Positions 52,903 through 60,232 of a stretch of DNA of 64,000 nt are shown piece after piece. Position numbers and translations under genes: made by a program. Positions within the stretch are counted from its first letter, which is position 1; every line of letters begins with the position of its first letter. The stretch covers positions 310,001 to 374,000 of the forward strand of contig NZ_LWLB01000012.1 of NCBI RefSeq assembly GCF_001905145.1, written 5' to 3'. Under the pieces are notes generated by a model, which was given only the letters and a program-made list of their open reading frames with translations, had not been told where the DNA came from and searched no databases. This DNA comes from Nocardiopsis sp. TSRI0078. GTDB lineage: Bacteria > Actinomycetota > Actinomycetes > Streptosporangiales > Streptosporangiaceae.

Positions 52903-53565
52903 AGCCGTCCCTTCGTGATCGGTCACGATCCGCCCTGAACACCGCCGCCCGGTACCCGACCTCGGCTGTGCGCGGCGCGGCGTGGCGTTGGTGTGCTCGC
53001 CCTGATGAACCCCTACGAAGACATTCGCCACCGCGGATGCGACATCCGATTCGCGACCGCGATGCCGCGTCCGCCCAGCGCCGTCACCACTCGTCCGACC
53101 GGGCGCGAAGCAGGCCCGCGCCGCTGCGAGAGCAGCGCGGGAGAAGGACAGCGCGCCACCGTCCTCCTCAGCCGGCTGGCCGATCTTGACCGCGCCACGC
53201 CACCAGCACAGAGCAGTACGGGAAAGACCAAAGAGCAGTGCTGAGAGACAGGAAGAGCTTCCACAGAAGAGCGCAGAGAGCAGACCGTCTCGGATGATGA
53301 CGGCCTGGTGATGAGGGTGTGCGGGGGCGTTCACGCCCCCGCACACCCCGGGGCGCCGCCGCCCCACGTGAAGAGGACTACCTACCTAGGTAGACAGCCG
53401 GGGCGGCCGGTGGGCCACCCCAAAGCCCGCGCGACCTGCACTGTGACTGTTCTCAGGGGTGGTCCACCCAAGGCCGGAGCACCACGCGGACGCCCGGGCG
53501 GAGTAGACACCGGCCCAGTCACCGGCCCCCCGTTGGCCCTGGGGGTTCACCACACCCTCAAGGGC
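52903..53565. promoter_or_regulatory. 663-bp control region with several perfect palindromes
   Basis: Between whiB and the stop of the replication-relaxation gene. TCGTGA-TCGG-TCACGA (52913-52928) sits where a whiB operator or repressor site should be. CTACCTAGGTAG (53382-53393) is a perfect 12-bp palindrome in the repeated context CTACCTACCTAGGTAGAC. GGGTGG-T-CCACCC (53456-53468) is a third. Open frames through 53000-53360 on both strands have atypical composition and no ribosome site; I do not call them genes. Confidence 0.45.
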
Positions 53566-54405
53566 TCACCACTCGCCTTCCTCGACCGTGCGGTAGAGGT
53601 CAGCGATCTGGTGCAGGGAGACGAGGCGGGGGTCAGCGGCCGAACGCCAGATCGGTGCGCCCGCTCCCGGCCTCACCAGCCGGTGGTGGGTGGTCAGGTA
53701 CACCCCGATGCAGTCGGTGCAGTCCCCAGCCAGCTTCTGCGCCGCGTTGTGCTCGCGCTCTGGGGAATGGACGACGAACAGCACCACCGCGGCAGGAGTG
53801 CGGTACCGGATCAGGCGCTTGTAGCCATACATCTTGTTCTTGAGCTGGGTCAGGGACTCAGTGCCGGTGTCGTACTCCACGAACGCCCTCAGACGCGCCC
53901 CGCCCTGGTGCCAACTCACCCGGGCGTCGGGGCGCACGTCGTAGCCGTAGCGGCGTTCGCACTCGCGTTCGCCGAGCCAGTGCTCCACCTCGGCGCCGCA
54001 CTGGCGGGCGCTGCGCAGGAAGTCCACCCGGGTCTGGGCCAGTCCCAGCATGTGGTCCAGCTGGGGTGAGTGCGCCACGGCCAGAGCACGATCGGCGCGG
54101 AACTTCAGGGCGTCGGGTTCCTTGCCCTGGTGCAGGGCGACCAGAACGGCACCAGTGGGGGACAGGACCCAGTGGTCGGGGGCGTTGCGGTCGTGGGCGT
54201 GGCGGCGGAAGCGGTTGAGGACCCCGTACCGGTGCAGGGTGAGCAGGCGGGAGCGGGCCCGGCGTGGTCCGGCGTCGGGGAAGTAGATGTGGTGCAGATG
54301 GTGGGTGGTCATCACCCGGTGCTCCCAGAGCCCGGCCAGGATCTGCCGGTCCCGGTCGGTGATCCGGGGCGCCAGGCGGATCAGTGTCTTCTTGTAGTCG
54401 CTCAC
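53566..54405 (-). CDS. Replication-relaxation family protein
   Basis: 279 residues. N-terminal winged helix (ITDRDRQILAGLWEHRVMTTHHLHHIYF, RARSRLLTLHRYGVLNR), then a nuclease-like alpha/beta domain with ARVSWHQGGARLRAFVEYDTGTE (the Asp/Glu-x pattern of PD-D/ExK folds) and AAVVLFVVHSPERE. It matches the Replic_Relax family of actinomycete plasmids and integrative elements, proposed to act at the origin. GTG 54405 with GGGAGG six bases ahead. Four phased iterons lie 130 bp upstream, a plausible binding site or origin. Confidence 0.8.
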   Translation of the reverse strand: MSDYKKTLIRLAPRITDRDRQILAGLWEHRVMTTHHLHHIYFPDAGPRRARSRLLTLHRYGVLNRFRRHAHDRNAPDHWVLSPTGAVLVALHQGKEPDALKFRADRALAVAHSPQLDHMLGLAQTRVDFLRSARQCGAEVEHWLGERECERRYGYDVRPDARVSWHQGGARLRAFVEYDTGTESLTQLKNKMYGYKRLIRYRTPAAVVLFVVHSPEREHNAAQKLAGDCTDCIGVYLTTHHRLVRPGAGAPIWRSAADPRLVSLHQIADLYRTVEEGEW

Positions 54406-54533
54406 GCGTACCCTCCCGGGGCCGTCGCGGTCCTGTGCTTTTGACTCCCTAAAGAAGCCAGCTGAAGGCCCGGATGCGACACCGGCGGGGAGAATTCTTC
54501 CCTCGTGGGTCCCTGTGTTCAGCCTCGAGGGGC

Positions 54534-54577
54534 GGGTTCACTTCGGGTTCAGAAGGGGTTCAGAGCGGGTTCAGTGG
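54534..54577. repeat. Four GGGTTCA iterons with exact 11-bp period
   Basis: GGGTTCA at 54534, 54545, 54556 and 54567, each followed by four variable bases (cttc, gaag, gagc, gtgg). The period of one helical turn puts all copies on the same DNA face, as in Rep iterons or cooperative repressor arrays. A looser GTGTTCA precedes at 54515. The array lies 130 bp upstream of the replication-relaxation start, so it may be the element's origin or its operator. Confidence 0.7.
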
Positions 54578-54603
54578 ACGCACCGACCCCCGCCAACGCG
54601 CGT

Positions 54604-54633
54604 GGGGCGGCACCACACAAGTGGCACCGCCCC
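54604..54633 (-). terminator. Hairpin after the small membrane-protein gene
   Basis: GGGGCGG ... CCGCCCC outer stem and CCAC-ACAA-GTGG inner stem separated by a symmetric CA/CA loop, 19 bp beyond the stop at 54652. Confidence 0.55.
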
Positions 54634-54651
54634 GAGATGAAGGCGGGTTGC

Positions 54652-55125
54652 TCAGCGGCGTGTGTCCAGCCAGGTCCTCACCAGGCCGGCCAGCTCATCG
54701 AACTCCCCCGGCCCGCTCGCGACCACAACCTGCTGCCGACGGTCAGGTCCTCCGCCCGGGTGGCGGAACAGGTAGGGGCGTACTCCGCGCACTCCGTCGT
54801 CATCCACACACCAGCCCTGCTCGGAGGGGTGGGGTCGGCGAGGACGCGGAACCCGTACCGGCCCCGGAACCGGGCTTGCCTGCGGGGCACCGAAGGATGC
54901 ACCTGTCGACCGTGTCCTCTTCCCCGGGGCCGCTGCGGACCTGGACCGGGACGAGGGCCTCGCTTGTTCCAGCGCGCCCCGGTGAGGTGGCGGCAGCGGG
55001 CGCCGCTCCTGACGCACCTCCACGGAACTGCACAGCAGCGCGGTGAGTACCGCTCCGAACAGCCACCGCACCTGTTGGGCCCATCCTCGGACGGGTTTGC
55101 GGTGCCGACCGCTAGGCTTTTCCAC
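54652..55125 (-). CDS. Small membrane protein of the integrated element, unknown function
   Basis: 157 residues. One membrane helix near the N-terminus (WLFGAVLTALLCSS), an Arg/Pro/Ser-rich linker (~40-95), then a compact C-terminal part: WCVDDDGVRGVRPYLFRH ... QQVVVASGPGEFDELAGLVRTWLDT. Third-position GC bias and GGAGGA four bases before GTG 55125 support a real gene. No family recognised; the tail resembles short C-terminal segments of other actinomycete element-encoded proteins. Confidence 0.55.
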   Translation of the reverse strand: MEKPSGRHRKPVRGWAQQVRWLFGAVLTALLCSSVEVRQERRPLPPPHRGALEQARPSSRSRSAAAPGKRTRSTGASFGAPQASPVPGPVRVPRPRRPHPSEQGWCVDDDGVRGVRPYLFRHPGGGPDRRQQVVVASGPGEFDELAGLVRTWLDTRR

Positions 55126-55353
55126 GATCTCCTCCTGCTGATTCCAGGTGGGGATTCAGCCCTGGCCTGGTGCCGCTAACACCGGGCCGGGGCGCCTCCA
55201 CGTCTTCTGTCTTTGACTGTGTGGGGAGGGCGGGTGTCATTGACCCCGGGGTCGTACGCCACCCGGAACTGCGCTTCCCGCCCACACCACACAAAGGGCA
55301 CAAAAAGCCCGATCCCTACGGAAAAGGGTGCCGCTTCCACCGGGCTGGTTGAT

Positions 55354-55369
55354 GTTCACTTGGGTGAAC
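55354..55369. promoter_or_regulatory. Perfect GTTCAC-TTGG-GTGAAC inverted repeat
   Basis: 6-4-6 perfect dyad in the 289-bp space between the ATPase gene stop and the small membrane-protein gene; it sits 229 bp upstream of the latter. It shares the GTTCAC half with the first iteron unit (GGGTTCAC), so the same protein might bind both. It could also act as a weak hairpin. The rest of the 289-bp space shows nothing else. Confidence 0.4.
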
Positions 55370-55414
55370 GAGGTTCTTCAATACCTGCCGCTCGGAAACG
55401 TCATCGCGTTCGGA

Positions 55415-55912
55415 TCACAGGGGCAGGCGGGTCCGGCCGGAACGGTCGAAAGCGGCACGCACCGTCAACGGGCCTCCCGCGTTTCCGGAGAAGTCCCAGT
55501 ACAGGGCCAGTGCGTCCACCAGCGCCAGGCCGTACCCGCCCTCGGCCAACACGGGTTCGGTCTTCCCTGCGTTGCGCTTGGTGGGCGCGGTGGGCACGGT
55601 GGCCTGCTTGCCGGGTTTGGGGCCGTCGTCGCCGACATGGAGCAGGAACAGGCGCGGGCGCCGCTGGATCTCGATCCGCACCCGACCACCCGGAAGCCCC
55701 GAGGCGGTGTGGCGCAGGGCGTTGGTGTGCAGCTCGGCCAGACACACCAACAGCGGGTGGGCGACCGAGGGTGTGGTCCTGGTGACCTGCATCGCCCACC
55801 GGCGCGCGGCCTTCACGTGGTGGAGGTCGCAGCCGCACACCAGGCCGCTGGTGCCGGGGTCGGTGTGGCGGATACGCCTGGGCAGATCGAGAGAGGTCTG
55901 AGCCGGAGTCAT
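55415..55912 (-). CDS. RsbW-like ATP-binding protein (HATPase_c_2)
   Basis: 165 residues. GHKL ATPase elements: N box LLVCLAELHTNALRHTASG, G1-like VGDDGPKPG (usual DxGxG is relaxed), G2 EGGYGLALVDALA. Such short proteins act as anti-sigma kinases or are orphan actinomycete ATP-binding proteins near XRE/DUF397 regulators, as here. ATG 55912 is divergent from the XRE gene. Partner unknown. Confidence 0.75.
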   Translation of the reverse strand: MTPAQTSLDLPRRIRHTDPGTSGLVCGCDLHHVKAARRWAMQVTRTTPSVAHPLLVCLAELHTNALRHTASGLPGGRVRIEIQRRPRLFLLHVGDDGPKPGKQATVPTAPTKRNAGKTEPVLAEGGYGLALVDALALYWDFSGNAGGPLTVRAAFDRSGRTRLPL

Positions 55913-56024
55913 GGATTTCCACCGGGTCCTTTCGTGGGGTCGTAGTCACTTTGTGTGAGCCCGCGACGACAGGATGCGGCCCTGGAGAAAAGATCCGTAA
56001 GCGCGTCCGGATAACCCGTGAATC

Positions 56025-56053
56025 TTCCAGGGGCCTCTGGAATCTTCTGGAAT
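56025..56053. promoter_or_regulatory. CTGGAAT/TTCCAG operator-like cluster before the XRE gene
   Basis: TTCCAG-GGGCCT-CTGGAA (56025-56042) is a perfect 6-6-6 dyad, and CTGGAAT recurs ten bases later (56037 and 56047). It is located 40-70 bp ahead of the XRE start and 115 bp ahead of the divergent ATPase gene. Likely autoregulatory site of the XRE protein. Confidence 0.45.
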
Positions 56054-56092
56054 TCCCCCACGGAGCATGTCGTGGTGTGGTCCTATGAAGGC

Positions 56093-56920
56093 ATGACCCC
56101 TGACGAACGCACCTTGAAGGTTTTCGGGCGCGAGTTGCGTAGGCTGCGAATCGAGGCCGAGCTGACTCAGGAAGCCGTCGCGCGCCGCATCAGCCAGCGG
56201 GGAACGGCGATCAGCAACTCCCATGTCTCCGATATCGAGAACGGAAAGGCGATAGCCCGCCCCTGGCTGCGTCGAACCCTCGACGAGACGTTGCACGGCG
56301 GCGGGCGTCTGGAGCGGCTCTGGGAGGAGCTGACGGGTTCGGGTCGGCGGGCGTGGTTGCATGAAGTCGCCGAGCGCACCCACACCGCTGACGCCCTGTA
56401 CGAGTACCAGGCGTTGGTGTTCCCGGTGTATCTACAGACCGAGGCCTACTCGCGGGCCGTGATCCGCTACGGTGCTCCCTGGCTGTCCGCGAACGAACTC
56501 GCCGAGCGCGCCCAGCAAAGGGCCCGCAGGGCGCAGCAGATGGCCAAGGCGCTCTCCCCCGTCATCTGGCTCGTGGTCGACCAGTCCCTGCTCATGCGCC
56601 GCTACGGTTCGGCACAGGTGCAGTTGGAACAGCTCGAATACGTGGTGGACCTGGTGGAGAAGGAACGCGTCAACTTGCTGGTGGTGCCCGTGGACGAGCC
56701 GCGCCACGCAGGCAACAACGGCCCCTTCCGCGTCATCACCTCGGCCGACCAGCCCGAGGTGGTCTACGTGGAGTCGGCTCACCAGGGGCAGATCATCACC
56801 GCGACCAACGAGGTGGGCCGTTACCGGATGTGGTTCGCGGCCTTGCAGGGCGTGGCCTGGGGACCGGATGAGACGCTAAGGACCATCCGTAACGAAATGA
56901 AGAGGATCAACGGTGACTGA
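56093..56920 (+). CDS. XRE-family regulator with DUF5753 domain
   Basis: 275 residues. HTH at ~10-60 (FGRELRRLRIEAELTQEAVA, ISNSHVSDIENGKA), then DUF5753 (~85-270): YEYQALVFPVYLQTEAYSRA, WLVVDQSLLMRRYGS, VNLLVVPVDEPRHAGNNGPF. These regulators pair with a small DUF397 protein, present immediately downstream. ATG 56093 is the family-like start; GTG 56072 with a better ribosome site (GGAG) would add seven residues. Known relatives control development or antibiotic genes in streptomycetes (WhiJ type). Confidence 0.88.
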   Translation: MTPDERTLKVFGRELRRLRIEAELTQEAVARRISQRGTAISNSHVSDIENGKAIARPWLRRTLDETLHGGGRLERLWEELTGSGRRAWLHEVAERTHTADALYEYQALVFPVYLQTEAYSRAVIRYGAPWLSANELAERAQQRARRAQQMAKALSPVIWLVVDQSLLMRRYGSAQVQLEQLEYVVDLVEKERVNLLVVPVDEPRHAGNNGPFRVITSADQPEVVYVESAHQGQIITATNEVGRYRMWFAALQGVAWGPDETLRTIRNEMKRINGD

Positions 56921-57089
56921 GTGGCACAAGTCGTCCTACAGCGGCGGCAACAACGAGTGCGTCGAAGTCCGCGAACACAACACCGGAGCGGACATGCGCG
57001 ACACCCAGAACCGCGACCTGGGCCGCCTCTCCTTCAGCGGTTCCGAATGGAGCGCCTTCGTCATCGCCCTTCACCTCACCAGCGAGTAA
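56913..57089 (+). CDS. DUF397 protein
   Basis: 58 residues, too short for most gene finders' cut-offs. Begins TEWHKSSYSGGNNECVEV, the DUF397 signature (W-KSSYS-----CVEV), then GADMRDTQNRDLGRLSFSG and SEWSAFVIAL. GTG 56913 overlaps the last codons of the XRE gene by 8 bp, so translation is coupled. Probably the partner/antagonist of that regulator. Ends 3 bp before the convergent Nudix gene stop. Confidence 0.88.
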   Translation: MTEWHKSSYSGGNNECVEVREHNTGADMRDTQNRDLGRLSFSGSEWSAFVIALHLTSE

Positions 57090-57092
57090 CGC

Positions 57093-57563
57093 CTACGAGA
57101 TGGTCTCACCGTTCTCCAGGTAGACAGTTGTGCCCTCCTGGCGTGCGCGTGCGCCATGGGCGACCCTGCGCGCGAGCCGGGGGATCGTCACCGATTCGAT
57201 CGTGGCCACGTCGTGAAACTCGTATCCGGTCAACTCGGCCGGATCGAGAGTGATCTGGTTCAACCAGCCCTGGTCCAGCACTCCCCCGTCGAAGACGAAC
57301 AACTGCTTGTCGCCCTCAGAAGGGTTGGGCGCCCAGTCCACGACCAGAAGTCGCCCGATGGGTGGAGCGATCCCCAGTTCCTCCTTCACCTCGCGCACCA
57401 CGGCCTGGGTCGGTGTCTCCCCGTGCTCGATGTATCCACCGGGGATGTCCAGGTAGTCCTTGTAGGAGGGAACCACCATCATCACCTGACCGAGGTGATT
57501 GAAGAACAGGGCACCAGCGGCGACCCTTGGGCGAGAGAAGGATTCTGTGGGATCGGAAGCCAT
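57093..57563 (-). CDS. Nudix hydrolase
   Basis: 156 residues. Complete Nudix box: GGYIEHGETPTQAVVREVKEELG with the EExGE-type metal site. The fold starts at VAAGALFFNHLGQVMMV. Cleaves a nucleoside diphosphate linked to X; substrate unknown. It follows the XRE/helical-repeat regulator by 24 bp on the same strand, so the two are probably co-transcribed and read away from the metK-like operon. GGAGG lies 16 bases ahead of ATG 57563. Confidence 0.88.
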   Translation of the reverse strand: MASDPTESFSRPRVAAGALFFNHLGQVMMVVPSYKDYLDIPGGYIEHGETPTQAVVREVKEELGIAPPIGRLLVVDWAPNPSEGDKQLFVFDGGVLDQGWLNQITLDPAELTGYEFHDVATIESVTIPRLARRVAHGARARQEGTTVYLENGETIS

Positions 57564-57587
57564 GCCCCGACACTAACGGCCTCCGCG

Positions 57588-58817
57588 TCAGAACATCCCC
57601 ATCCGGTGCGCCAAATCCGCCAGCCTCCGATCCCGTCTCCCCGCCTTGGTCCGCATCATGCGCCCCACGATCTGATGGCTCATCACGTGCCGGTGGACAT
57701 GGGAGGCTGCCAACCTCTCCGCCTCCAGCATGCGCTCAACGGCTGACGGGATCTCGTTGACGTTCGCGAACGCTCCGGCCACGTCGAAGAGGTGGCGTAC
57801 CCGCCTCTCCCGTGGCAGGGCCGCAGTATTGACACCAACTCCCAGTTCGAGAACAGCGCGCGGGTCTCCAAGGCTGGCGGCAACGGTCACTCTGTGCAGG
57901 ACCACGTTGGTCGGACCGAACGCCGTCCACAGATGGTTGGCGTCTCGCCCAAGCCGGGAAGCGACGCGTTCGGCTTCCTCCAGGTACTCCATCGCGCTGG
58001 CACGATCCCCATTGCGTGCTGCGGCCACGGCTCCCGGCAACAACAGGGTGCCGTAGACGGACAGCAACCGCGCGTTGGTGGGACGATCGCCCTGTTCCCT
58101 CCGCAGATACGAAGCGGCTTCCCCTGTCAGCGCGACGGCCGTCTCGTGTTGCCCTCGTGAGTGGAGGGAGTGCACCCCCGAACGCATCAGGGAGCCCTGA
58201 AGGGTCAGATCGCCGTAGTCGAAGGCAGCCTTCATACCTCGCTCCGTCGCGATCCAAGCCAGATCTGCTTCTCCGACCTTGGTGAGAATCATCGCGCACG
58301 CCTGACAGGCCAGAGCGAGCAGAGCTCCAGCTTGCCGCCTCTGCTCGCCCTCGTAGGCACGCACCGCGGTATGCGCCCGAGCGAGGAGGTCGGGGATCCC
58401 ACGAAATACCCGGCTGTAGTTGGATGCTTGGTAGGCGCCCATGATCGTTTCCGCCTCGTTTCGAAGAAAACGCAGGTCCGGTCGCTCACCGTTGTTCCCG
58501 ACGAACGGGAAAACTGAGCTGATCTGTCGGTAATCCATCAAGACTGACCGGATCTGAGCGACATGCGCGTCCGTTTTCTTGTGGTGCCCATGGTGCGTGT
58601 GGTCTCCGATCAGAGCGATAACAGGAACGCCGAGGGCATCGGCCAGTGAACTGATCACCGAGAGTCGGTCCAAGGGCGCCCGGTCGTTCTCGACCTTGCC
58701 CAGCCAGTCAGCCGTTCTCCCGACCAGACCCGCCAGCACCTCTTGAGAAAGGCCGCGTCGGAGCCGGTGCCAGGCGACCCGCTGGCCGGGGCTGAGCTGA
58801 GGGGAACTCGGAGGCAT
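57588..58817 (-). CDS. XRE-family regulator with C-terminal TPR-like repeats
   Basis: 409 residues. HTH at ~8-62 (QRVAWHRLRRGLSQEVLAGL, RTADWLGKVENDRA, LSVISSLADALGVP), then ~300 residues of helical TPR-like repeats (QAGALLALACQACAMILTKV, AMEYLEEAERVASRLGRD, VERMLEAERLAASHVHRH). This type commonly regulates neighbouring secondary-metabolite or modification clusters in actinomycetes. Start ATG 58817 (MPPSSPQLSPGQ) has GGAAGGG five bases ahead. Divergent from the metK-like operon across 163 bp and therefore its likely regulator. Confidence 0.82.
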   Translation of the reverse strand: MPPSSPQLSPGQRVAWHRLRRGLSQEVLAGLVGRTADWLGKVENDRAPLDRLSVISSLADALGVPVIALIGDHTHHGHHKKTDAHVAQIRSVLMDYRQISSVFPFVGNNGERPDLRFLRNEAETIMGAYQASNYSRVFRGIPDLLARAHTAVRAYEGEQRRQAGALLALACQACAMILTKVGEADLAWIATERGMKAAFDYGDLTLQGSLMRSGVHSLHSRGQHETAVALTGEAASYLRREQGDRPTNARLLSVYGTLLLPGAVAAARNGDRASAMEYLEEAERVASRLGRDANHLWTAFGPTNVVLHRVTVAASLGDPRAVLELGVGVNTAALPRERRVRHLFDVAGAFANVNEIPSAVERMLEAERLAASHVHRHVMSHQIVGRMMRTKAGRRDRRLADLAHRMGMF

Positions 58818-58980
58818 CAGAGCCCTTCCTGAACACCCCGGAATTTCTTTCCGGGTCACGCGGAGGACATGGCCTTAACTTCCTAACACCCCGTCCACCC
58901 GTGGAGAAGGCCCGGCCCTCCCTCTTATCTGACATTCCCTCGAAGCTCGTTAACGGACTTGACCAAATAGGAGGCAGTCA
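58818..58980. promoter_or_regulatory. Divergent control region, regulator / metK-like operon
   Basis: 163 bp. Contains CGTTAACG (58948-58955, perfect 8-bp palindrome) and TTAACTTCCTAA (58874-58885), both AT-rich islands in this genome and candidate operator elements. GGAGG at -7 precedes the metK-like ATG 58981. A TTGACC at 58959 is too close to the start to be a normal -35. Confidence 0.4.
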
Positions 58981-60228
58981 ATGCGCATAACCTGCCACGA
59001 AGCCCTCGTTCCCAGCACGGACTTCGGCTTCAACGTGGTCGAACGCAAGGGTATCGGCCATCCGGACTCACTCGCCGACCTCATCGCGGAAGAGTTCTCC
59101 CGCCGCTATTCGCTTCACGGACTCGACCGCTTCGGGGCAGTCCCGAACCACTGGGTGGACAAGGTGGCCCTGGTCGGCGCCGAGGCGGAGGTCGACTTCG
59201 GCGGCTACACGATCCGCAAGCCCATCAGCGCCTACCTGTTCGGCAAGGTGACGCGTGCGGTGGGCACCGAGGCCTTCCCCATCGAGGACCTGTTCCGAGC
59301 AGCAGTCGAAAACGTGCTGGCGGGGGCAACCGGCAGCGACCAGATCATCCGCTCCGTGCGCAGCTTCGTAGAGAACACCGCAGGCATCGGAGCTGACCAT
59401 CCGACCTCGTTCTACCGTCCCTCCGTCGTTGACGAGTGCCGTATCGCCACGGGGGGAGCTCTGGCCAACGACACGGCCTTCTGTAGCGCCTACTCCCCCG
59501 CCGACCCTCTGGACACCTTGGCGATCGACGTGGAGAACCACGTCAACAGCCCCTCATTCAGAGATGCGTTCCGCGGGCTGGGTTCCGACGTCAAGGTGAT
59601 GTTGACCAGAGCGGCGGACGTGCTGCAAGCGACGGTCTGCCTTCCGGTATATCCGGAAACGGTCGGCTCGCACCGCGAGTACACGGCCCTGGTGTCCGAG
59701 GCATACGACCGTCTCGACGCCTTCGTCAACGAACACCCGGTCGTGCGGCAGCATCCATGGCTCACACGGCTGAGCGTCAACACCAAGGACCAGGGCAGCA
59801 GCGCCTATCTGGCGCCGTTCGGCACATCCCTGGGCAAGGGCGACTGCGGGCTCGTCGGGCGCGGCAACAAGGCCAACGGCGTGATCTCCGCCAGCGGCGG
59901 CGCGGGTGTGGAGGCCCTGGCCGGAAAGAACCCGGTGCACCACACCGGCAAGCTGTACACGCTCGCCGCCGCACGCCTGGCGGACCGCATCCACGCCAAG
60001 CTCGGCGTACCCAACGAGGTCGTGCTCGTGTCGCGCAACGGTGACCGCCTGGATGACCCGTCGTTCGTCGGCGTTCGGCTGGCACGGCGAGGCAACCGCC
60101 TCAACCACGGTGCTGTGGAAGAGCTGACCGCCGCGACACTGGCCGAACTTCCGCTGCTCTCCGAGCGCCTACTCACCCTGTCCCCGATGGACCGCTTCCG
60201 CGACCCGTCGCTGGCCCTGGAGGTGTGA
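58981..60228 (+). CDS. Archaeal-type S-adenosylmethionine synthetase
   Basis: 415 residues. ERKGIGHPDSLADLIAEEFS near the N-terminus, DECRIATGGALANDTAFC-type centre, GRGNKANGVISASGGAG and GKNPVHHTGKLYTLAA near the C-terminus are the signatures of the archaeal AdoMet synthase family (PF01941 type), not of bacterial MetK, which has GHPDKICDQ and GAGDQG. Length matches archaeal enzymes (~400). Forms SAM from methionine and ATP. First gene of an operon: the next ATG is 4 bp after the stop, and GGAGG for it lies in the last codons. Its presence implies a dedicated SAM (or SAM-analogue) supply. Confidence 0.9.
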   Translation: MRITCHEALVPSTDFGFNVVERKGIGHPDSLADLIAEEFSRRYSLHGLDRFGAVPNHWVDKVALVGAEAEVDFGGYTIRKPISAYLFGKVTRAVGTEAFPIEDLFRAAVENVLAGATGSDQIIRSVRSFVENTAGIGADHPTSFYRPSVVDECRIATGGALANDTAFCSAYSPADPLDTLAIDVENHVNSPSFRDAFRGLGSDVKVMLTRAADVLQATVCLPVYPETVGSHREYTALVSEAYDRLDAFVNEHPVVRQHPWLTRLSVNTKDQGSSAYLAPFGTSLGKGDCGLVGRGNKANGVISASGGAGVEALAGKNPVHHTGKLYTLAAARLADRIHAKLGVPNEVVLVSRNGDRLDDPSFVGVRLARRGNRLNHGAVEELTAATLAELPLLSERLLTLSPMDRFRDPSLALEV

Positions 60229-60232
60229 GCCG

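Larger units (their letters stand above)
50448..57090. mobile_element. Reduced integrative element at tRNA-His (borders approximate)
   Basis: Contents in order: att-like repeats, tyrosine integrase, Xis-like HTH, WhiB, palindromic operators, replication-relaxation protein, iterons, small membrane protein, RsbW-like ATPase, XRE/DUF397 pair. Gene types and tRNA location match actinomycete integrative/conjugative elements, but no FtsK-type TraB, no replication initiator and no second att site are visible. The right border could be at about 57.09 kb or beyond the window; the metK/gltX cassette may belong to it. Confidence 0.5.

Noticed and set aside
52993-53367. Several frames upstream of whiB on both strands
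   Set aside because: No consistent third-position bias or ribosome site; the region reads as control DNA with palindromes.
54474-55046. 190-codon rightward frame across the iterons
   Set aside because: Antisense shadow of the small membrane-protein gene, which has the better start and composition.
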